DNA from: DATDTB01 sp035291025
GTDB taxonomy: Archaea > Iainarchaeota > Iainarchaeia > JAFGOX01 > DATDTB01
Assembly: GCA_035291025.1 (NCBI GenBank)
Contig: DATDTB010000070.1
Coordinates: 1-25,661 of the forward strand
Direction: 5' to 3'
Length of the DNA stretch: 25,661 nt
Shown piece after piece: positions 13,551 to 20,218 of this stretch (positions are counted from its first letter, which is position 1; every line of letters begins with the position of its first letter). The translations under genes were made by a program, and so were the position numbers. The notes under the pieces were generated by a model that saw only the letters and a program-made list of their open reading frames with translations, searched no databases and was not told the origin of the DNA.

Positions 13551-13790
13551 ATGAAGGTAACTTTGGGCAGACCGCTGATTGCAGCAATATTACAGTTACT
13601 AATTCCTGGACTTGGGTATGTGTATATAGGTAAACGAAAAGGCTTTGGGATTGGGCTAATTGTTCTCGGAGTCTCTACTTCAATTTATTATTATACAACC
13701 CCAAACTTACCAAGTTTTGTTTGGATAAACGAGCTTGGTTTGAGTGTATTATTAGCGTATGACGTTTACACTCTTCCAGAAAACACGTAA
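13551..13790 (+). CDS. Small TM2-like membrane protein
   Basis: The 79-residue protein has a short basic head, then LIAAILQLLIPGLGYVYIGK, a turn RKGFG, a second segment IGLIVLGVSTSIYYY and a third hydrophobic stretch (ELGLSVLLAYDVYTL). The P-G-L-G-x-x-Y-x-G-K-x-x-x-G pattern is that of TM2-like and related small membrane proteins of unknown role. It is visibly more AT-rich, with more A/T-ending codons, than the genes around it, hinting at separate origin. GTGAGG lies about 10 bases before ATG 13551. Confidence 0.75.
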   Translation: MKVTLGRPLIAAILQLLIPGLGYVYIGKRKGFGIGLIVLGVSTSIYYYTTPNLPSFVWINELGLSVLLAYDVYTLPENT

Positions 13791-14085
13791 TTTATTGCCT
13801 ATACCATAACACGCGGGTTTTGCCTTCATGCCTTGAAACCTCTTGATGGCATACGTGGCTCGTTTACAACACTTTGAATCAAGTACTCAATAATCCTTTT
13901 TCTAAAGCCATAAAATTATGCCCTTAGCCCAGTAGGCACTAGTTTTATAAGCACTTCCAATAATTATGCCCTCAAGCAATACAATTATTGGATAACTCGA
14001 AGTCACTGCAGCAAGCGGCGCAGCACAGCGATTTCGAGTTTAGTGGAATTTTAGGCTAAAAAAGAGGCAAAAAAGAGGTGGTTGG
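13791..14085. repeat. Gene-free region with two abutting hairpins and a direct repeat
   Basis: The 11-mer AATTATGCCCT occurs at 13914-13924 and 13962-13972. Two inverted repeats follow end to end. TCCAATAATT (13956-13965) / AATTATTGGA (13983-13992) is a perfect 10-bp stem. AACTCGAA (13994-14001) / TTCGAGTT (14033-14040) is extended inward by GTC/GAT, with an inner CTGC/GCAG stem. A TATA-like TTTTATAA sits at 13943-13950. The second hairpin would be in the 5' leader of the gene at 14086. No ORF seen. Confidence 0.6.
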
Positions 14086-14580
14086 ATGGGGTCAAATGAG
14101 GACAAATTTTCATTCAAGTTGACTCTGGAAGAACGGCCGAGCGTGACTCCTGGAACGGAAACCGAGGACTCGGTTGCAACGTTCCTGGCGGAGTCACTAG
14201 GCCTCATTCCAGCGCGCGGCAAAGGGTTAGTGTCAGTTAAACTCATTCAATTACTCTCACAAATAGCAGGCAGGCGCGAGGCAACGATTTCCACTGCGAA
14301 GGGCCAGGCAATGGATGTAAAGAATGGCGCAATAAGAGTTGAAGACGCGCACAAGTGGTTATTGGATGGAGGCGCAGACATTGGCATCGCCCAGTTGTAC
14401 AATACTTACATTGCAGGCTTCCAGCGTGCTGGTTTGATTACAAAGAAGAAGTACTCAATGTATGGATTGAAGGGGGATTCACTAAAGGAAGCCTTGAAGG
14501 AAGTTGAGCGCGAGTGGCAAAAGAACCACACTCGAGTCTTGGACCACGCTGAAAAGTTAGTGCAAGTTCAAAAGAAATAA
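14086..14580 (+). CDS. Putative winged-helix protein, unknown family
   Basis: The 164-residue protein has a disordered acidic head, then helix-rich segments: LVSVKLIQLLSQIAGRREAT, a strand-like middle, and IAQLYNTYIAGFQRAGLITK followed by KKYSMYGLKGDSLKEALKEV. The last pair resembles a recognition helix followed by a wing and closing helix, so DNA binding is plausible but unproven. ATG 14086 is preceded by GAGGTGG. The long leader with two hairpins suggests regulated expression. A TTATGTAG element lies just after its stop (14584-14591). Confidence 0.65.
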   Translation: MGSNEDKFSFKLTLEERPSVTPGTETEDSVATFLAESLGLIPARGKGLVSVKLIQLLSQIAGRREATISTAKGQAMDVKNGAIRVEDAHKWLLDGGADIGIAQLYNTYIAGFQRAGLITKKKYSMYGLKGDSLKEALKEVEREWQKNHTRVLDHAEKLVQVQKK

Positions 14581-14640
14581 GAGTTATGTAGAAGAAAAGG
14601 AAAACTTAAATATTCTTCTCCGCAAAGGCATTCCTTCACC

Positions 14641-15090
14641 TCAAACTATTTTCTTCCTGTAGCGGCGCACAACAGCACGGCTTACTGGTTTTCCTTTCTC
14701 TATTTGTTCTCGTAATTCATCTATCTTGTTGAGTTCTTCCATGATCCTTGCTTGTCCTGGAGTGCGCGCCATTGAGAGGTATCCAGGAACACTTATTATG
14801 GGCGCGAGGTGTGAGGCGATTTGTTCCTGTTTTTTCCAATCTTGCCTTAGCTCAGCGCGGCGCTCTTCAACACCCTCTAGCATGCGGTGTCTTTGTGAAT
14901 GCGTTAAGCTTGCGGGCCTCTCACGTGCGGGTTTTGTGAAGGACCGCGTCTTTGCTCGTTCCCATGCAGCTATTTCCTTATCATCGCGTAGGTTTACTCT
15001 GCCTATCCTTACAGCTCGCCTTACTCGTCGCCGGGTAAATTTCCGCACCAAAGGTCTTGACTTCAGCAAGGTTAAAATCACCTCAAACAA
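14641..15090 (-). CDS. Basic Arg-rich orphan protein
   Basis: The 149-residue protein has a strongly basic head (RKFTRRRVRRAVRIGRVNLR, about 16-35), a charged helical middle, and a C-terminal ELNKIDELREQIEKGKPVSR segment ending in a basic tail. No family recognised; the basic head suggests nucleic-acid or ribosome contact. TTG 15090 overlaps the upstream gene's end by eight bases. GTG 15081, directly after that stop with GAGG upstream, is an equally good start and would shorten it by three residues. It forms an operon with 15083-15442. Confidence 0.62.
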   Translation of the reverse strand: MFEVILTLLKSRPLVRKFTRRRVRRAVRIGRVNLRDDKEIAAWERAKTRSFTKPARERPASLTHSQRHRMLEGVEERRAELRQDWKKQEQIASHLAPIISVPGYLSMARTPGQARIMEELNKIDELREQIEKGKPVSRAVVRRYRKKIV

Positions 15091-15442
15091 GCCTCACGCT
15101 TATTGATTTCTTGTGCCTTTTCACAATGTGGGCGTAGTCTTGGTAGTGTTCGTTGACTGTTATTTCAACTGCTGACTCTGACGCGTTTTGGCCCAAGTAA
15201 GACGGGTGCAAGTAAGCACCGAAGCTCGCGCTCTGGCCCGGTTCCAGTGCTCCGAGCTCTGCCCTAGCCGAGTTCCCTGTTCCAGCCTTTGAAAAAGAGA
15301 GTTTTTGGTCCGTCCTCAACTCCAGCGACAGCAACTGCGGCTTTGGCGAGTCATTGCGAACGTTGATTTTAAGGAACGCCGGCTCCCGAGTCCGTTTTTC
15401 TACCGCTAGGGGGACCAAGTCAGTCGATATCCTAATCGTCAT
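15083..15442 (-). CDS. Small beta-sandwich protein, unknown function
   Basis: The 119-residue protein is rich in predicted strands: TIRISTDLVPLAVEKRTREP, AFLKINVRNDSPKPQLLSLE, GALEPGQSASFGAYLHP and SAVEITVNEHYQDYAHIVKR. The pattern of hydrophobic strand, N-D/N-x-(S/G), strand resembles Ig-like/CARDB/NEW3 or arrestin-like domains. There is no signal peptide, so it is probably cytoplasmic. ATG 15442 follows TATA-like TTTTAAAAC near 15470. It leads the two-gene operon with the basic orphan downstream. Confidence 0.7.
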   Translation of the reverse strand: MTIRISTDLVPLAVEKRTREPAFLKINVRNDSPKPQLLSLELRTDQKLSFSKAGTGNSARAELGALEPGQSASFGAYLHPSYLGQNASESAVEITVNEHYQDYAHIVKRHKKSISVRLV

Positions 15443-15489
15443 GCTCTCAGCACTATTTTAAGGTGGTTGTGTTTTAAAAGTGCTTGCTT

Positions 15490-15789
15490 TTACTTGGCGA
15501 TTAGCTCTGGGACTGGCAAGAACTCAGACCACAATTCTTCTGGAGTCACGCCAGTTTGAGGCGATTCTTCAAGGACTGGAACGACGATTGGGGTTGGTTC
15601 TTCAATTTTCTTTGGAACCAGCACGGCGGTGTTGACGCATTTCTTGCACACAGTCATTCCTTCCAGTGCCTTGGAGCAAGGCTTGCAAATGTTTTTCTTG
15701 CAATTAAAGCACGTCACTCCTTCTGGTTTGTACTTTTCTACCTTTCCTGAGGCAACTGTTGGAGCTCCACAACTCCTGCAAAATGCCAT
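15490..15789 (-). CDS. Small zinc-ribbon protein
   Basis: The 99-residue protein carries CRSCG at 4-8, then CFNCKKNICKPC (27-38) and CKKC (48-51): eight cysteines in CxxC pairs, enough for two zinc sites. The acidic, Pro/Val-rich tail (about 60-99) is probably disordered, ending in a helix (PEELWSEFLPVPELIA). Likely a protein- or nucleic-acid-binding adaptor; partner unknown. ATG 15789 is chosen because GGTGGT is just upstream; the longer frame from 15870 would put the leader hairpin in coding sequence. The mRNA leader is about 80 bases, long for this genome. Confidence 0.8.
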   Translation of the reverse strand: MAFCRSCGAPTVASGKVEKYKPEGVTCFNCKKNICKPCSKALEGMTVCKKCVNTAVLVPKKIEEPTPIVVPVLEESPQTGVTPEELWSEFLPVPELIAK

Positions 15790-15841
15790 TACACCACCCT
15801 TTTCATCCTTTTTCCCAGCAAAGGGTGATCTACAAACTTTT

Positions 15842-15902
15842 GTTGGACCCCAACTAACTCCAACAAACAACGTGTTATATTGGATTTTGATATATAAAGC
15901 TT
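15842..15902 (-). promoter_or_regulatory. TATA box and start-site hairpin of the zinc-ribbon gene
   Basis: On the minus strand TTTATATATCA (15902-15892) is a near-consensus archaeal TATA box. About 25 bases on, at the expected start of transcription, lies TTTGTTGGA (15870-15862) / TCCAACAAA (15850-15842), a perfect 9-bp inverted repeat with an 11-base loop. It could be an operator or a 5'-end RNA hairpin. Confidence 0.55.
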
Positions 15903-16027
15903 GCTGTTGGAAATTTAATTTTGTTTTGAATTTGTGCGTTTTTTCAACTGAAAAGTTTGTTTTTTAAGGCCTTTGGGAATTGAGTGTTTCCTTAGGTAAT
16001 AAAGTTTCGCTGGAATTTCTGAAAGTG

Positions 16028-16047
16028 ATTGGTTATGTATAAGTTAG
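16028..16047 (+). repeat. 20-bp element, copy 1
   Basis: A 20-base string containing GGTTATGTATAAG, identical to 16724-16743. It ends eight bases before ATG 16055, too close to be a normal TATA box, and contains the TTATGT half-site. Confidence 0.6.
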
Positions 16048-16054
16048 GGAAAAT

Positions 16055-16573
16055 ATGATTCCTGAAGCTGAACTTGTCAGGCGTGAGGTAATCTTGAGGG
16101 AAATTGCGCTGCCGCCAGAAGTCAAGCTCACGCGTACGTCGCTTTTGCGCTGGTTTTGCCTGTCCTGCGGCCTAATTTCACCAGATGAAACGCGCCACAC
16201 TTCTTTTGCCGTTTACGACGCGTTGTTTCACTACCTTTTCACCCTGAAAACACCACCAGCTACTCGCGACATCCAAGAATTCATTGCCAAAAACCCACAG
16301 CGTGCAACGACTTCAAAAGAGCCAGGCAATACTGGAAGTGTGGGGGGTCCCTCCGAGAAGCTGATCCGCTACCACTTGAACAAGCTCATAGACTTTGGGT
16401 TGATTGAAAGAAGATCCAATAAGTACTCCCTGGCGCAGCCGCCACGCGGCAAGCCTGGCGACATTCCCGCGATTTTTTCGCAAATCGTGGCTGAAAACCT
16501 GCTCAAAAGCGTCGACCAAAGCAAGTCAGTGTTCGCGGACTTGTCAAAAATTTACGAACAGGAACGTAAATAG
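16055..16573 (+). CDS. Winged-helix archaeal regulator-like protein
   Basis: The 172-residue protein opens with a helical head, then TRTSLLRWFCLSCGLISPDE (27-46) TRHTSFAVYDALFHYLF. After a linker with a Gly/Ser loop comes EKLIRYHLNKLIDFGLIERR and a wing (SNKYSLAQP), a helix-turn-helix with wing. I recall similar RxSLLRWxxLxxGLIxPxExR plus YHLxxLxxxGLIER proteins in DPANN archaea as an uncharacterised conserved family. ATG 16055 follows the 20-bp TTATGT element; no Shine-Dalgarno is obvious. Candidate regulator for the repeats in this region, by proximity only. Confidence 0.75.
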   Translation: MIPEAELVRREVILREIALPPEVKLTRTSLLRWFCLSCGLISPDETRHTSFAVYDALFHYLFTLKTPPATRDIQEFIAKNPQRATTSKEPGNTGSVGGPSEKLIRYHLNKLIDFGLIERRSNKYSLAQPPRGKPGDIPAIFSQIVAENLLKSVDQSKSVFADLSKIYEQERK

Positions 16574-16792
16574 TTTTTCCCAAGGAAAGACTATTTTTCT
16601 TGCATTACAATTAGTATAATTAAAAGTAGCTATTAGTAATTATGTTATTTTAATTTACATATTTAATTAAAACGTATTTAATTATTCTTTTCAAATATTT
16701 ATGTTTTGAAGATTATGATAGGTATTGGTTATGTATAAGTTAGTGGTTTTTTTGCCGTTTTTTCCCCTTTCCTGTTCTGGGGTGGTGGGGAG
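16574..16792. promoter_or_regulatory. AT-rich intergenic region upstream of dtdA
   Basis: Markedly AT-rich compared with flanking genes. It contains TTATGT-N11-ACATAT (16640-16662), a one-base variant of the recurring inverted repeat, again followed at once by TATA-like TTTAATTAAA. The second copy of the 20-bp element is at 16724-16743. A purine-rich GGGGTGGTGGGGAG ribosome-binding tract lies just before the TTG start at 16793. No ORF seen. Confidence 0.55.
16724..16743 (+). repeat. 20-bp element, copy 2
   Basis: Identical over 20 bases to 16028-16047 and in the same orientation, with different flanks beyond. It lies 49 bases before the dtdA start. Confidence 0.6.
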
Positions 16793-17614
16793 TTGCTGAA
16801 GACCATTATTGTTTCCGAGCGTGACCCGGCAGGAATGGCTATTTTAGGGGAGCTTTTGGGAGTTGGTTCTTTTTCCGAGGCCCCTGTACTGGTGCCGGGC
16901 GTGGAAAAACGAGCCTTTGTCGACAGGGCTGGTTCCGCTAAGATTTCAGTCATTGGCGAGGACCAGATTTACGCGGACTCAGTGAACGGCTTGGAGGGGG
17001 ATTTTTTCATTTTTGCCTCACGGCACAAGGCCGCTTCTGGGATCCCTAGCCTGACCGCGCACCCCGTGGGCAACTTTGGCAGGGCTGAATTCGGCGGGAG
17101 AGACTTTGTAGTGAGCCCTAGTTCCGCTACGTTTTTGCGCGCCGCCTTGCTGGAATTGGAGCGGCAGCGGGACTTGGAAGGATTGGCGTTTGAAGTATCC
17201 TTGGAGGCCACGCACCACGGGCCCTTCTTGGAAAAGCCGGCAATTTTTGTCGAGTTGGGGAGTTCCGAAAAGCAGTGGGGCGACTTAGGAGGAGCGCGTG
17301 CCGTGGCCAGGGCCGTGCTTGCCTTGAGTGGCCTCAGTGGAAGTGTTTTGTTGAAGGAAACCGGTATTGCGCTCGGCGGCAACCACTACGGGGCCACCTT
17401 TACAAAGAAACTTTTGAATGAAGAGTGCTCTTTTGGGCACTTGGCGCCGAAGCACGCGCTTCCATTCCTTAGCGACGCGTTACTGGCTCAGGCTTTGGAG
17501 AAAACCCTGGAGCCGGTAAAGACCGCGTTCTTGGACTGGAAGGGGTTGGGTTCAGAGAAGAATAGAGTTGTTGGCTTGTGTGAAAGCGCGGGGTTGGAGG
17601 TTGTAAAGTTTTAA
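16793..17614 (+). CDS. dtdA: D-aminoacyl-tRNA deacylase (DTD2/GEK1 type)
   Basis: DTD2 hydrolyses D-amino acids wrongly attached to tRNA and protects translation from D-residues and aldehyde-modified aminoacyl-tRNAs; it is typical of archaea and plants. The 273-residue length fits. Marks are ASRHKAASGIPSLTAHPVGN (75-94), EATHHGP (138-144), KQWGDLGGARAVARAVL and GGNHYGATFT. The TTG start at 16793 follows the purine-rich GGTGGTGGGGAG; no ATG fits the family N-terminus (VSERDPAG). It converges on the DUF47 gene with 11 bases between stops. Confidence 0.94.
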   Translation: MLKTIIVSERDPAGMAILGELLGVGSFSEAPVLVPGVEKRAFVDRAGSAKISVIGEDQIYADSVNGLEGDFFIFASRHKAASGIPSLTAHPVGNFGRAEFGGRDFVVSPSSATFLRAALLELERQRDLEGLAFEVSLEATHHGPFLEKPAIFVELGSSEKQWGDLGGARAVARAVLALSGLSGSVLLKETGIALGGNHYGATFTKKLLNEECSFGHLAPKHALPFLSDALLAQALEKTLEPVKTAFLDWKGLGSEKNRVVGLCESAGLEVVKF

Positions 17615-17625
17615 ACTTTCCCAAT

Positions 17626-18288
17626 TCACACGCTTTTCAAGTACAACGACCTCACCAAGTCAGTGCAGTACTCGCACAAGTCAGTTATTTCCTCCAATTT
17701 GTCGGCAATCAAGTAAACCAAGTGCGCGTTTTGCCGCGTCTTGCTGTTTTTCAAGCACTTCTTGTACGTCTCCAGTTTGATGCTGTCCGCCTTCCTTTCC
17801 AAAACCTCTATTTCGTAGCAGATTTCCATTATCCTAGGGTCTCTCCTTGGCAGCGCTTCCAGGCTTGACTGCAGCAAACCCGTGCTTTTTTTTGCAGCCA
17901 GTATTCCCCTCACGAAGTCAGCCAGCGTGCCCTTCGCGAAGCCGTGGGGCACTCCCAAGTAGGCTGCCACGAAATTCAACCTGTCGGCGATGCCGTCAAT
18001 TTTTCCAACTAAAACCAAGTAGTCGCTTCGCTCGTCTGAGGCAAGCGCTCCAGTGGAAAGGCTGTCCGAAATGTTTTTGCGGGCATCGTTTGACTCGTGC
18101 TCCATTCTCTCGACTTCCCTGAACACTGCGTGCGCTTCCAGGGCTCGTTTTTCAGCAAGCAAGTTGACGCCCTCCTCTAGCAATTCAAAGCCCGCGCTTA
18201 ATTTCTCCATTAACGAGCTTACTTGCCTTAGCGCTGCGGACTGGCTGGACTGCAGTGACTCGCTTTCAATCAGCCTGGAGTCAGGCAT
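17626..18288 (-). CDS. DUF47/PhoU-like helical protein
   Basis: The 220-residue all-helical protein has the DUF47 pattern: GFELLEEGVNLLAEKRALEA near 33-52, EVERMEHESNDARKNISDSL (58-77), KIDGIADRLNFVAAYLGVPH and a C-terminal LEERKAD/DKLEEITDLCEYCTDLVRSLY-type helix pair. DUF47 proteins usually accompany a PiT phosphate permease and act as PhoU-like metal-binding regulators. No PiT gene is in this window; it overlaps the Toprim gene by eight bases instead. ATG 18288 is the first start. Its role here is open. Confidence 0.87.
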   Translation of the reverse strand: MPDSRLIESESLQSSQSAALRQVSSLMEKLSAGFELLEEGVNLLAEKRALEAHAVFREVERMEHESNDARKNISDSLSTGALASDERSDYLVLVGKIDGIADRLNFVAAYLGVPHGFAKGTLADFVRGILAAKKSTGLLQSSLEALPRRDPRIMEICYEIEVLERKADSIKLETYKKCLKNSKTRQNAHLVYLIADKLEEITDLCEYCTDLVRSLYLKSV

Positions 18289-18670
18289 GCGCTTGCTCGC
18301 CCCTTAGCTCGTTGTAAGTCCTAAGCAGTCCTTCGACGTGTTTCACCCCAAGTTTCCTGAGTTGGCTGCGTATTTCAACGTTGACTTTTTTCCCCTCCGA
18401 GACAAGCAGCTCGTGGAGCTCTTTTTTCAGCCTCGCGCCAGTCCTGTCCGAGTCAGTGAGCAAAACCACGCGCCTCGCGCTTATGTCCCTTGCCGCTTCG
18501 GCCAGGTTCTTTCCCTTGTTTAATTCAACAATGCCCCGCGCGGGAACACCCAACCCTTCAAGGCAAGCCCGATCTTTTTTCCCTTCCACGACAACAGCGC
18601 TGCCGCTTTCCACTTCTTCAATTATTTCCTCTATCAGTGACTCCATTTCCAGTAGTCTCTCCGTTTTCAC
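18281..18670 (-). CDS. Small Toprim-domain protein (UPF0292/M5-like)
   Basis: The 129-residue protein has a Toprim fold: VVVEGKKDRACLEGLG (about 26-41) with the catalytic-type Glu, a hydrophobic VVLLTDSDRTG (68-78) with the DxD motif, and a basic C-terminus. Stand-alone Toprim proteins of this size resemble RNase M5/small primase-like UPF0292 proteins, probably nucleic-acid cleaving or binding. GTG 18670 is given; ATG 18646, with GGAG upstream, is an alternative. It lies 22 bases after NAD kinase and overlaps the DUF47 gene, so all three share an operon. Confidence 0.85.
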   Translation of the reverse strand: MKTERLLEMESLIEEIIEEVESGSAVVVEGKKDRACLEGLGVPARGIVELNKGKNLAEAARDISARRVVLLTDSDRTGARLKKELHELLVSEGKKVNVEIRSQLRKLGVKHVEGLLRTYNELRGEQAHA

Positions 18671-18692
18671 AAAAAGCCCGCCCGCGTTTTTT

Positions 18693-19718
18693 TTATTTTT
18701 TTCTCCGCAAAAAGTACGTGTTTTGCCTGGGGTCGCTCACGAATACTTTCTTGCCGATGACGTCTTTGCTGATTAGTTTTCCCAAAGTGTCCCTCAATGT
18801 CCTGCCCGGCAGCCCGGTTTCCTTTTCCAAGTCCTTGTGCGTCAGGTTTCCCTGGCTTTCCAAGACTTTCACGACCAGCCTGGCGCTTGGAGGCAGGCCT
18901 TGCTTGGTGCTTGAGTCGCCTGCAACCCGGGGCCGTAGCTTCACGAACAAGGCCGGGTGCCGTGACTTTCTCACTATGACTTCCTTTGAGTGAGTCCTAA
19001 CCCTAGTTATTCCGTCAATCACGACTTGATGGCCAGGGCTCAAGATGTTTTTGACCGAGACAACTTCAGAGTCCTTCACTACTATCGGGCGCGCGCGCTT
19101 GTCGACCGGGCTCAACGGCACTATTTCCAGGACCTCTGGGTCGTTGTACAAGCTCACACCGCCGCTTGACTCCGCGTACCCAGTGGAGCCAGTCGGGGTT
19201 GCTATTATTACGCCGTCTGCTTCCTCGTCCCACAACCTATTGCTTCCAAGGAACAGGCTGTAGCGCAGCAAGCTAACGGGCTTGTTTGCCACAATGGTGT
19301 ACTCATTCAAGGCAGCCGGCAGCGTCTCGCCGGCAATGCTCCCCACTAGTCTTGTTTTCCTTGTTACTTCGAACTCGCGAGCCGCAAGCGCCGCCAAGTC
19401 GCCTTCCATTCCATTCACCGAGCTTTGCATCAGGTAACCCCTGTGCCCAGTGCTAACCCCAATGATGGGCTTTTGGTTGCTTCCCAGCTCGCTCACTGCG
19501 CGCAGCATTGAGCCGTCGCCGCCAAACACCACCGCAATGTCGGCGTCCTGGTTGGGGATTGTGGAAAAGTGACTGAAGCCTTTCTTGAAGGCCGCGTGCG
19601 GCTCAACGAACACCTCGAGTTTGTTTTCAATTAAGACCTCTGCCGCCTTCTCCGCGACTTTGTCGGCTATCCTGTCGGACCTCCTGATGAAAAATTTGAC
19701 TTTTTTCAGTGCCTTCAT
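18693..19718 (-). CDS. nadK: NAD kinase with C-terminal winged-helix extension
   Basis: NAD kinase phosphorylates NAD to NADP. The 341-residue protein shows GGDGS (66-70), NEY (138-140), ADGVIIATPTGSTGY (167-181) and the later VVIDGITRV strand. After about residue 270 comes a segment absent from ordinary NAD kinases: LPPSARLVVKVLESQG, then NLTHKDLEKETGLPGRTLRD and TLGKLISKDVIGKKVFVSDP, a winged helix-turn-helix. The fusion may sense NAD(H)/NADP or target the enzyme to DNA; both are guesses. ATG 19718 is chosen (AGGA five bases upstream, TATA-like TTTAAGC about 30 upstream) over the frame start at 19781. First gene of a three-gene operon. Confidence 0.9.
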   Translation of the reverse strand: MKALKKVKFFIRRSDRIADKVAEKAAEVLIENKLEVFVEPHAAFKKGFSHFSTIPNQDADIAVVFGGDGSMLRAVSELGSNQKPIIGVSTGHRGYLMQSSVNGMEGDLAALAAREFEVTRKTRLVGSIAGETLPAALNEYTIVANKPVSLLRYSLFLGSNRLWDEEADGVIIATPTGSTGYAESSGGVSLYNDPEVLEIVPLSPVDKRARPIVVKDSEVVSVKNILSPGHQVVIDGITRVRTHSKEVIVRKSRHPALFVKLRPRVAGDSSTKQGLPPSARLVVKVLESQGNLTHKDLEKETGLPGRTLRDTLGKLISKDVIGKKVFVSDPRQNTYFLRRKK

Positions 19719-19842
19719 GCGTCCTAAGAAAGTGCGGGAATGCTTAAATTCCTTTTGGACAAGGCAAAAATAGATATCCAATTTTTGCCGCGACTTTGAG
19801 TTTTTATATTACTTTTGGCAATTATTGCCGTCTTTGAAGGTC

Positions 19843-19852
19843 TTTTATATAA
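19843..19852 (+). promoter_or_regulatory. Strong TATA box of the structured-leader unit
   Basis: TTTTATATAA is close to the archaeal consensus. Transcription would start near 19868-19871, at GGTTGGAGG. Confidence 0.6.
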
Positions 19853-19867
19853 GGTTAGCGCGCTTAT

Positions 19868-19996
19868 AGGTTGGAGGGTGGAAGTCCGAAAACAAGGCCA
19901 ACTGAGAGGCACAGGGGGGTAAAAGGTCTGGCAACAACCCCCACCCCTTCCGTTGGCTGAATAGGGGGACAGTGAAATAAGAAAAAGGGGGAGAAA
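19868..19996 (+). ncRNA. Structured RNA leader, possible cis-regulator
   Basis: About 130 bases, purine-rich and able to fold. Stem GGCCAAC (19896-19902) / GTTGGCT (19952-19958) encloses hairpin GGGGGT (19915-19920) / ACCCCC (19937-19942). An exclusive alternative pairs GGGTGG (19876-19881) with CCACCC (19941-19946) and GTTGG (19870-19874) with CCAAC (19898-19902). Two further G-tracts (19964-19968, 19987-19991) could also pair with the single C-tract, the last being the ribosome binding site of the ORF at 19997. It matches no riboswitch I know; RNase P and SRP RNA were considered and set aside. Confidence 0.45.
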
Positions 19997-20218
19997 ATGA
20001 CAACGGGAACAGAGGTGATTCGCCTCTCGCAGCCAGCCACAATCATAGTGGTTGGACAGGAGGGACCTTTTGCTTCGCCAGCTCCCGTCGTGTCGAACGC
20101 AGCGCAGCACACCCTTTTCGCCTGCAGGAACTTGAAGACCTTGCTGGCGTTGCTGGGTTTGGTTGTTGCGTTGTTGTTTCCAGAGACAGCGATGCTGGTA
20201 TTGAAGCTGCTGCTTTAG
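19997..20218 (+). CDS. 73-residue protein with C-terminal membrane segment
   Basis: The ORF starts with ATG three bases after GGGGGAG. The first 45 residues are polar with a VGQEGPFASPAPVVS stretch; the end, LKTLLALLGLVVALLFPETA MLVLKLLL (two parts), is strongly hydrophobic, one or two short membrane segments, as in tail-anchored or small stress proteins. No family recognised. A terminator follows at once, so leader, ORF and terminator form a unit of about 400 bases. The alternative is that the whole unit is a non-coding RNA and the ORF is chance. Confidence 0.42.
   Translation: MTTGTEVIRLSQPATIIVVGQEGPFASPAPVVSNAAQHTLFACRNLKTLLALLGLVVALLFPETAMLVLKLLL

Noticed and set aside
9596..16792. Integrated virus or plasmid
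   Set aside because: Despite many orphan genes there is no integrase, capsid, replication gene or flanking att repeat, and no tRNA at either edge.
19895..19912. TPP riboswitch from CTGAGAGG
   Set aside because: Only the short CTGAGA string is present; the second conserved half is missing.
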